Assembly (NCBI GenBank): GCA_963578625.1
Contig: CAUZEO010000349.1
Location: forward strand, 1-5,481
Direction of reading: 5' to 3'
Length of the DNA stretch: 5,481 nt
From: CAUZEO01 sp963578625
Lineage (GTDB): Bacteria; Verrucomicrobiota; Kiritimatiellia; SLOV01
Below, one piece after another: positions 1 through 5,481 of the stretch (positions within the stretch are counted from its first letter, which is position 1; every line of letters starts with the position of its first letter). Under the pieces are notes generated by a model, which was not told where the DNA came from, made no database searches, and saw only the letters and a list, made by a program, of their open reading frames with translations. The position numbers and the translations under genes were made by a program.

Positions 1-249
1 GCGAGAGCAGGCGCGGCCATCGTCTTCTCTGAAACCCTCACTCACGGCGCCATACCATGGTCCGGGTCACACGAGCGCCGGACATTGATCTACCGCTATC
101 AACCCTCCTACATGGCCATCCGCCAGAGTCACGAGGATCCCCGCTGGGGCGAGGTGACCGATCTGACGCCCCTGCAACTCGCCCTGCTGGAACCACCGCA
201 CTTCGGAGAAAGACCGAATATTGCAGCCATGTTGAAGGAAACGCCATAG
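1..249 (+). CDS. Phytanoyl-CoA dioxygenase (PhyH) family protein, C-terminal fragment
   Basis: Reading frame 1 is open from the left edge to a TAG at 247-249 and gives 82 residues; the start lies outside the window. Visible residues 9-35 match the C-terminal signature of PhyH-family Fe(II)/2-oxoglutarate oxygenases: the stretch SETLTHGAIPW, then ERRTLIYRYQP. In this family the His of the 'THG' element is the distal iron ligand and an Arg 11 residues later binds 2-oxoglutarate (in human PHYH, H264 and R275). Here H15 and R26 have exactly that spacing. The proximal HxD motif would lie upstream and cannot be checked. The likely role is oxidative hydroxylation of a small organic substrate in the cytoplasm; the substrate is unknown, since bacterial members are diverse. 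The final 45 or so residues are not distinctive. The gene is convergent with the large gene on the other strand. Confidence 0.85.
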   Translation, partial: ARAGAAIVFSETLTHGAIPWSGSHERRTLIYRYQPSYMAIRQSHEDPRWGEVTDLTPLQLALLEPPHFGERPNIAAMLKETP

Positions 250-279
250 GGCGGAATCGGTCGAACCACAAGGCAACGC

Positions 280-317
280 AAAAAATCCCGGGCCACCGTG
301 CAGGGGTTCCGGTCGGG
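280..317 (-). terminator. Possible imperfect rho-independent terminator after the large exported-protein gene
   Basis: On the minus strand, 4 bases past the TAA of the large gene, CCCGACCG (310-317) can pair with CGGT (295-298) and CGGG (287-290). The stem is 4+4 bp with a 4-base bulge (GGCC, 291-294) and an 11-base loop. One base after the stem come six T residues (plus-strand A run, 280-285). The position and T run fit intrinsic termination, but the bulge weakens the stem. It has no matching T run on the plus strand, so it would not obviously stop transcription from the PhyH-like gene. Confidence 0.4.
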
Positions 318-321
318 GGCT

Positions 322-3300
322 TTACCCCTCGGAAACTACAACATATCCCCCGGGCGGCACGGTCAGTTTCCTGGAATCGACCTGCAGGTCCGGCAGCGGG
401 AGGTTCCTCTTCAGGGTGGTGCGGATCGTCTTGTCGGTCGGATTGTTTACGGCGACGTAATACCCATAGCCGCCGCCGGATTTCGGTTTCTGGGTGACTT
501 GAATGATCAGGTCCTTGCTGTCGCAGACCACGGGATGTCCGATAATGGCCTCGGTCTCATCGGCCAGGCAATGGTAGAGCGTCGCCTTCACGTTGCCGTG
601 GGAGTCAAATCCGCATGGATGATACTTGTTGCTGCCGTCACCGTAGATTCCCATTGCGAAGCCCTTGAGTTGATAGTATCCGGCACTCCAGTTGGCGTTG
701 AGCCCCGACACGCGCACCGGGAGGGCGGTGGCGAGGTCCCACGCCGGCTTGTCAGCCGTCAGATGCACGCGGTAGTTGTCGGCCACGATATCCACCGGAC
801 CTTCCTGTGCCGATCGCGTCCCCTCGATTATTTTCACCCCGTCAAGCTCCCGGAAAAAGGCCACCGTTTTTCTGAACCGCTCGAGTCCCTGTTCCGCAAC
901 GCTGAGTGGGTACACGAGACTGAACAATTCGTAATGAAGTTTTCCCCCCTCGGGAAAATCCGTTTCTTCCGGCACATAGTGAAACGACGATCGCTGGGAG
1001 GCGCCCTGGACATCAATCTTGAACCGCAGGGGAGCTCCGCGGTTGTACCAGATAAGCCCGCAGGAATTCTTGGGGGAATAGAGTCCGGCCCAGTCGCCGG
1101 TACCGATGGTGTGCTCGCTGATCGATTCTTCAATCGACGGAAAAATTTGCGTCTCCCGGCACGTTTCGAGCCGTCCATCACGAAACGAAAGAAGAAACAG
1201 GTCGCCCGGCGGCGTAATCGATCCGGTACTCAGGAGTTGGATCGACTCGATGGACTGGTCCTTCTTGGAAACGATGTCCAACTCAAACAGGGACGGCAAT
1301 GCATCGATGCGAACAGGATGCGCGGCCCAGCCACTTTCCTGCGCACCCCGGCTTGCCCGGTGCCATTCGCCGTAGTGTACATCCACGTCGATCAACCTGC
1401 TAGCGAGCATCGGTCCGTAGGTATACCATGGATTGATCGGTTCGATGCTCGGGTCGTAGACGCGCGTTCGATGGCTGCGAAAGCCATTTCCTGCCTCGTC
1501 GGCGAAGACGAGATAGGGCACATTGGCAAACTGCCGGTGGCCTTCCTTGCCCAGGTTCGATTTGAGGCGGGGTTGAATGCCACATGGGAGGAGCGTGACT
1601 TTTCCGCCGGGCCCGCCGTCCCAGCTCACGCCCCCTTGTGTGGCCGGTGTGCGGAAAGATTGGGTTATGCCGATGCCGCGGCCGAGGTACGTGTTCCCGC
1701 AGTCGTTCACCTGGTCGGAGCAGAACGCCGCCGAGGTATTGGGCTTGTACACGCGCAGTGGGAAGGTGACGGCCTTTCCGCCGCGAAGGTCCTCGGCGAT
1801 CAGGACCACGTTCCGGTGGAGTGTCGAGGACAACTGGAGCGTCCGGCGAACCTCTTTTTCACCTTCAAAATCAAATCGCCGGAAGAGCTGGGGACCGTCG
1901 TAGAGCTTGATGCTCTTGAGGCCCACATCCGACTCTACCCACAGGAACGCAGGTGCAAAGGTTCTGCCCGGCGCAAACCGCGCGGTACCGTATGTCGGCG
2001 GGCGTATGCAATTCATCCAGGACCGAACCACCGGTCCATTGGAACTGAAGACCGGCGAGCCGCTGTACTGGTGGGCGTACTGGAGACCGTCCTCGAACAC
2101 AGTATCGGCTCCGCGAGCCAGGCAGTAGGTATGCATGATATCCTTGCCGGCCTGCGCAGCGAGCTCCTTCGGATGGTGCAAAATATTCACCGTGACCGGA
2201 AGAGGGGAGATGGTCGCCGCCACCGTGGTCAGGAAATCCTCGGTCACGTCTTCCATGAGCCGGCTGTTTTCATAGGTGCGCACCGCCGCCACCGAATAGG
2301 CACGCATGTCGTACATGCGCATAGTTCCGCTGCCGTCGCTGAACCGGTAATAGCCGAAGTTCATATTGACATTCTTTGCACGCAAAATCCAATTCAGGCA
2401 GGCATTGCCCTTGCCGAAGTTCCCGTCGGCATCCTGGAACTGCATGTTGAAAAGCGTCCGGTCTTTTCCGGCCAGGCTCCTCTCATTCGGGAATTGGAGT
2501 GCGTCGCCGGGACCATAGACAAAGAAATGATCCCCGATGGTCGTATCCATGGCGTAGCCGGGGATCAAGCTCAGGTCCGGTGCGGAAAATTTCCGGCAAT
2601 CTTCCTGGAGGTTCTTAAGCGTCGCCGGCGTAAGCTTCGCGAATTCGTCCATGAAAACGATGAAACCGAGTCCTGCATCTCTCGCGGATTTCGCCCATTG
2701 TTCGACGGTTCCCGAGCCCCCGCCGTAGTTGCTCTTGGGGCCGTAGATGCCCTTGACGACATTTCTCGATTCCGCTTGCGCAACGTATTGTTTTGGGTTC
2801 GGGATCTGCTCTCTGTAATCCTCCCGGACTTTGTCCTGGAGATTCGTCGGCAGGAGGCTTTGCGAATCCTGGCGGTATCCTCCAATGGCATCGCCGCCGA
2901 GGCTGGGTTCGGCCAGCCAGCGATACGTGTTGTCCAGCAGCTTCTGAAAATCCGACGGGACACCGTTCCAGCCTTTTGTCAGGATGTGACGATCGTAGAG
3001 CCACGAGGTGCCGCTGCCCATGGACCAGGTCGCCCACGTGCTGGTGAAGGCAATCCTGCCCTTACCCAGGCTGCGAATGGCAAAGAGGGGCGGGGCCTTT
3101 ACCGGCGGATCTCGAACCAACGCATGTTCGGGGCGCGAAAAGTAAGGCCGGGGTTCTTGAACCGGTATCGATATGGCCTCGGCCGGAGCGCGGTAGACAA
3201 CCTGCCATGGTTCCCCAACCAAGATGGCCGCGGTTTCACTTCCGTCGTAGTGGTCCTTCAACGGATAATAAATGCGGCGGACGCCCTCGCTGACCGGGGT

Positions 3301-3816
3301 GTCGGCGGTCACGTCGTCAGTCCAGCCCAGGCCCACGGTGGCCAGGTTCATCTGGGGGAATTGCACGAAATTGACGTCTTGCCGAAGAACTTCGTAGGGA
3401 ATCCGGGCGTCCCACTTGGACAGCAGCGGCAGGATATTGTCGTCCCCGTGGTACGCGGCCTTGATCAGGAACACGCCGCCCCCGGATTCGATGTACCGGC
3501 TGACCAATTCGATGAACTCTTTGCGGTTGGGTCCTCCCCAGTGCTCGCCGTGGCCTTCCGGATAGGGAATGTCGTAGATGACGAGGCAGTTGTATTTACG
3601 AATCCGATCCCAGTTGAATTCGGACGTCCTGTGAAGATAGTCCACGGCAAAACCGCGGCTGTGCAGCTCGTTCACATAGTTGAGATCGATCGCACATTTC
3701 GACACGTTGTGTAGCTCGGGCACGAACAGGACCGATGGGGGATCTTCCCCTTTTCCGGCAAGCCCACAGGTCACGGTGAACAGCGCCACAAATCCTATTA
3801 TCGTCAGTTTCTTCAC
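322..3816 (-). CDS. Large exported multidomain protein: GATase1-like N-terminus, degenerate PHP-like domain, beta-rich C-terminus
   Basis: The frame encodes 1164 residues from a GTG at 3814-3816. I chose this start over an in-frame ATG at 3840 because AAGGAG lies 7 bases before the GTG, and translation then opens as a classic signal peptide (two Lys, a hydrophobic core to about residue 16, Gly/Ala-rich cleavage region near 18-24). Residues about 27-300 resemble a class-I-glutamine-amidotransferase-like or ThuA-like domain: a beta strand VLFVPE, then ESGGGVFLIKA (about 110-120), and GKGRIAFTSTW (about 251-261). No catalytic Cys-His pair is evident. Residues about 355-435 follow a PHP phosphoesterase pattern (GSGTVEQWAKSARDAGLGFIVFMDE, then LIPG), but metal-binding His positions are replaced. 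A beta module follows (SDVGLKSIKLYDG, about 629-641). The last 460 residues look beta-rich and unassigned, ending in YYVAVNNPTDK and VPPGGYVVV. It is probably periplasmic or extracellular and may bind or process glycans; the function is not known. Confidence 0.88.
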   Translation of the reverse strand: MKKLTIIGFVALFTVTCGLAGKGEDPPSVLFVPELHNVSKCAIDLNYVNELHSRGFAVDYLHRTSEFNWDRIRKYNCLVIYDIPYPEGHGEHWGGPNRKEFIELVSRYIESGGGVFLIKAAYHGDDNILPLLSKWDARIPYEVLRQDVNFVQFPQMNLATVGLGWTDDVTADTPVSEGVRRIYYPLKDHYDGSETAAILVGEPWQVVYRAPAEAISIPVQEPRPYFSRPEHALVRDPPVKAPPLFAIRSLGKGRIAFTSTWATWSMGSGTSWLYDRHILTKGWNGVPSDFQKLLDNTYRWLAEPSLGGDAIGGYRQDSQSLLPTNLQDKVREDYREQIPNPKQYVAQAESRNVVKGIYGPKSNYGGGSGTVEQWAKSARDAGLGFIVFMDEFAKLTPATLKNLQEDCRKFSAPDLSLIPGYAMDTTIGDHFFVYGPGDALQFPNERSLAGKDRTLFNMQFQDADGNFGKGNACLNWILRAKNVNMNFGYYRFSDGSGTMRMYDMRAYSVAAVRTYENSRLMEDVTEDFLTTVAATISPLPVTVNILHHPKELAAQAGKDIMHTYCLARGADTVFEDGLQYAHQYSGSPVFSSNGPVVRSWMNCIRPPTYGTARFAPGRTFAPAFLWVESDVGLKSIKLYDGPQLFRRFDFEGEKEVRRTLQLSSTLHRNVVLIAEDLRGGKAVTFPLRVYKPNTSAAFCSDQVNDCGNTYLGRGIGITQSFRTPATQGGVSWDGGPGGKVTLLPCGIQPRLKSNLGKEGHRQFANVPYLVFADEAGNGFRSHRTRVYDPSIEPINPWYTYGPMLASRLIDVDVHYGEWHRASRGAQESGWAAHPVRIDALPSLFELDIVSKKDQSIESIQLLSTGSITPPGDLFLLSFRDGRLETCRETQIFPSIEESISEHTIGTGDWAGLYSPKNSCGLIWYNRGAPLRFKIDVQGASQRSSFHYVPEETDFPEGGKLHYELFSLVYPLSVAEQGLERFRKTVAFFRELDGVKIIEGTRSAQEGPVDIVADNYRVHLTADKPAWDLATALPVRVSGLNANWSAGYYQLKGFAMGIYGDGSNKYHPCGFDSHGNVKATLYHCLADETEAIIGHPVVCDSKDLIIQVTQKPKSGGGYGYYVAVNNPTDKTIRTTLKRNLPLPDLQVDSRKLTVPPGGYVVVSEG

Positions 3817-3823
3817 GATGGAT

Positions 3824-3829
3824 CTCCTT
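3824..3829 (-). promoter_or_regulatory. Shine-Dalgarno site that sets the GTG start of the large gene
   Basis: The minus strand reads AAGGAG, then a 7-base spacer, then GTG at 3816-3814. This is near-ideal spacing. The site lies inside the 8 extra codons of the longer ATG reading, which therefore looks like a spurious extension. Confidence 0.75.
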
Positions 3830-3858
3830 CGGGAAAGCATTCAAATCTTTGCCGTTCA

Positions 3859-3887
3859 AACCTAGAGTACTCGGAGAAAATTGGCAA
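3859..3887 (-). promoter_or_regulatory. Candidate sigma70-type promoter for the large exported-protein gene
   Basis: On the minus strand TTGCCA (3887-3882, five of six matches to the -35 consensus) is followed by a 17-base spacer and TAGGTT (3864-3859, keeping the first TA and last T of the -10 consensus). Transcription would begin near 3852, giving a leader of about 35 bases before the GTG. It lies in the 167-bp divergent intergenic region 3817-3983. I found no equally good promoter there for the plus-strand oxidoreductase gene, and no clear operator palindrome. Confidence 0.35.
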
Positions 3888-3983
3888 TCCTGATCGCATT
3901 CTTCGTCGGTTCAGTGGCCCGCACCCGGGAGAAAGACAGGTTTTTGTTGCTCCGAAGCGTTATCGGCGCGAAAACAAGCAGGA

Positions 3984-5006
3984 ATGATCACCAAGAGAAT
4001 CAGCATCGGCATGCTCGGCGCCGGGGGTTACGGCCGCGGCGCCCGCGCCAATCTTCGCCACGCGGGCGAATTCAATATCGCGGTATGTATGGATAAGAAC
4101 CAGGAGGTCGCGGAAACCGCGGCCTCCGAGGAAGGTTCGGAGGCTGTCACCACCATCGAAGAGCTCCTGGCGTTTCCCGGTTTGGATGCAGTCTCCATCA
4201 ACACACCCATCCCCCACCACGCGGAACACTCGCTGCGGTGTCTCGAGGCGGGCAAGCACGTCCTGGTCACCAAACCCGTAGCCCGTTCTGTCGTCGAGGC
4301 CCGGGCCGTCGCGGAGGAGGCATCCCGATCACAGCTCGCCTACATGGTCGGACACCACGGACGCCATGCATCGTCCATTCTGAAGATAAAGCAGGAAATC
4401 GAGTCGGGCGCCCTCGGACGCATCTGCAACATCCTGTTCACAAACTGTTCCAGCTCCGGCCTGAAAGCGAAGCCCGGCGACTGGCGGGCGGAGCCGGGAG
4501 GGAATCCTGGCGGCCCCCTGTTGCACTGCGGCATCCACCTTCTCGACCTTCTGCGAGACCTTTTTGGTGACGTGCGAACGGTTTCCGCCATCATGCAGGA
4601 AGACATCACACCCTACAGGGCGGTGGACAACACGCTGACCCTGCTCGACTTCGAAAACGGCATCCAGGCGGCCGTAGTCTGCAACTACACCACCGCTTAC
4701 ATGCACACGTTCGATATCTTCGGCACTCGGGGCAACCTGCACCTGCGCCAGCACATCACGGACCTGGGACAGGAAGAATTGTATTTCCAGCCACGAAAAT
4801 CGGGTCCTCACGAACCCTGGTGCGAACTCACTATCCCTCACGATGAAAATACCCCCAAACACGGCTGCGTCCTGGAAAAGCAGTTCGCGCGGCAAATCCG
4901 CACGAAAAACTTCGATTACCAGAATCTCGAACAAGCCATCGAGGCCCTTCGCATCGTGGAAGCCGCGGTGGAAAGCCACCGATCAGGAAAGCAGGTACGA
5001 ATGTAG
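3984..5006 (+). CDS. Gfo/Idh/MocA family NAD(P)-dependent oxidoreductase
   Basis: This complete 340-residue protein has the usual length and two-domain layout of the family. The N-terminal Rossmann fold has beta1 plus GAGGYG at residues 12-17 (GxGxxG dinucleotide motif), an acidic residue after beta2 (MDKNQ, D37), and SINTPIPHHAEH (71-82), the typical 'P...H' loop. The family's EKP motif appears as TKP (96-98), so the Glu is replaced while the Lys stays. The C-terminal substrate domain has GGPLLHCGIHLLDLL (176-190), where the usual DxGxH reads HCGIH; the final His (H185) is kept. No signal peptide is present, so it should be cytoplasmic. Family members oxidise or reduce hydroxyl groups on sugars, inositols or related compounds; the substrate is not predictable here. 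The ATG at 3984 is needed to include beta1; AGGA abuts it with no spacer, so the ribosome site is poor. No upstream in-frame start looks better. Confidence 0.93.
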   Translation: MITKRISIGMLGAGGYGRGARANLRHAGEFNIAVCMDKNQEVAETAASEEGSEAVTTIEELLAFPGLDAVSINTPIPHHAEHSLRCLEAGKHVLVTKPVARSVVEARAVAEEASRSQLAYMVGHHGRHASSILKIKQEIESGALGRICNILFTNCSSSGLKAKPGDWRAEPGGNPGGPLLHCGIHLLDLLRDLFGDVRTVSAIMQEDITPYRAVDNTLTLLDFENGIQAAVVCNYTTAYMHTFDIFGTRGNLHLRQHITDLGQEELYFQPRKSGPHEPWCELTIPHDENTPKHGCVLEKQFARQIRTKNFDYQNLEQAIEALRIVEAAVESHRSGKQVRM

Positions 5007-5016
5007 CGCTGCCTTG

Positions 5017-5481
5017 CTACTGGTTCTTGCCTTGCCAGTCGAAGAAGGGTCCGTCGTACCCCTGAGTGGAAAGAATCCTGCCGAAATCTTCGGGAGAATG
5101 CCACAACACGTGGCCATCCATCATGACAAAATTCAGTCCGCCCATGTGCCGGACATACCTGAACAGAGTTCCCATGTTGATGGCGAAGTACCGGGCCGAA
5201 TCGCCCCATTCATTTGAATAGGTTGCGCCGGCACCGTCTCCGCCCATGCACATGTCCGACGGGCGCTTGACGAGGGCCAGACGGGCCAGGGTCGCGCCGG
5301 ATGTCTGGGGCCAGGAACGACCGCTGAACTTGATCAGTCTGGGATTCATGGTCCCGTTGATGGCGACGCTCCGAACCGGTTTCCCACCATAGGGGGGGAT
5401 TGAAATCGCCTGGTCCGATGGACAATGGAGTGAGGACCGACGAATCATATCCGGCCGGTAAAACGTCCCCTCGGGTTCACC
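5017..5481 (-). CDS. Prepilin-like (type II secretion G-like) protein with H-X9-DG motif, C-terminal part
   Basis: The frame ends at TAG (5019-5017) and stays open to the right edge, giving 154 visible residues. The ATG at 5448 is likely internal, because the frame continues upstream as GEPEGTFYRPD before it. Visible residues 18-23 read LHCPSD, the Cys-Pro-Ser-Asp element common in these proteins. RHMGGLNFVMMDGHV contains His112, nine residues, then Asp122-Gly123, an exact H-X9-DG motif. This C-terminal signature marks the large prepilin-type N-cleavage/methylation or DUF1559-like families expanded in Planctomycetota, Lentisphaerota and Verrucomicrobiota. The N-terminal helix and prepilin peptidase site would lie beyond the window. 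The protein would sit in the inner membrane or in a pseudopilus-like structure facing the periplasm; its actual role is unknown. Its stop is separated by 10 bp from the stop of the convergent oxidoreductase gene. Confidence 0.85.
   Translation of the reverse strand, partial: GEPEGTFYRPDMIRRSSLHCPSDQAISIPPYGGKPVRSVAINGTMNPRLIKFSGRSWPQTSGATLARLALVKRPSDMCMGGDGAGATYSNEWGDSARYFAINMGTLFRYVRHMGGLNFVMMDGHVLWHSPEDFGRILSTQGYDGPFFDWQGKNQ

Noticed and set aside
67..276. Minus-strand 69-residue frame containing TLADGHVGG, which resembles the tail of H-X9-DG prepilin-like proteins
   Set aside because: It lies wholly over the PhyH C-terminus, which has strong motif support. The nearest His is 11 residues from the DG rather than 9, and the rest does not match the family.
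57..497. Plus-strand 146-residue frame
   Set aside because: It overlaps the PhyH end in another frame and the 3' end of the large minus-strand gene. Its composition is rich in Arg, Ser and Gly with no motif, as expected for a shadow frame.
3756..3816. Possible lipoprotein signal (Cys at residue 17 of the large protein)
   Set aside because: The residues before the Cys are T-V-T, which do not fit the lipobox (Leu/Val/Ile, small residue, Gly/Ala/Ser, Cys). An ordinary signal peptidase I site nearby is more likely.
3881..4096. Plus-strand 71-residue frame in the divergent intergenic region
   Set aside because: It runs into the oxidoreductase in another frame, becomes Arg/His-rich there, and has no ribosome site or motif.
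4329..4979. Minus-strand 216-residue frame within the oxidoreductase gene
   Set aside because: It is the antisense of a well-supported Gfo/Idh/MocA gene and shows no recognisable domain.
5019..5039. Inverted repeat ACTGG...CCAGT with an 11-base loop at the end of the prepilin-like gene
   Set aside because: It has only 5 pairs, a loop of 11 bases and no T run on either strand, and it lies inside coding sequence. It is too weak to call a terminator.

Overview
The window holds four genes with alternating orientation (+, -, +, -), the two outer ones cut by the window ends. The sequence is fairly GC-rich by eye. The gene mix suggests a bacterium of the PVC group (Lentisphaerota, Kiritimatiellota, Verrucomicrobiota, Planctomycetota) or a similar lineage such as Hydrogenedentota. 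The mix is a phytanoyl-CoA-dioxygenase-family tail, a very large secreted multidomain protein, a Gfo/Idh/MocA oxidoreductase, and a prepilin-like protein with the H-X9-DG motif. These lineages carry many paralogues of all these families. The phylum is an inference; there is no rRNA or other marker here.

Layout: 1-249 (+) is the C-terminal end of a PhyH-family dioxygenase. A 72-bp convergent gap (250-321) contains a probable imperfect terminator for the next gene. 322-3816 (-) encodes an exported protein of 1164 residues with a glutamine-amidotransferase-like N-terminal domain, a PHP-like domain that seems to have lost its metal ligands, and long beta-rich C-terminal parts. A divergent intergenic region (3817-3983) holds a strong Shine-Dalgarno and a candidate sigma70 promoter for that gene. 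3984-5006 (+) encodes a complete 340-residue Gfo/Idh/MocA oxidoreductase. After only 10 bp, 5017-5481 (-) is the C-terminal part of a prepilin-like H-X9-DG protein that runs off the right edge.

No two adjacent genes point the same way, so no operon is visible within the window and the genes need not work together. The PhyH, Gfo/Idh and exported-protein families are often found in heterotrophic catabolism of sugars and other organic compounds, but no substrate can be read from this sequence. I see no RNA genes, CRISPR, insertion sequences, phage genes or long repeats. The window looks like ordinary chromosome. The most notable item is the large exported protein with a seemingly inactivated PHP-like domain.
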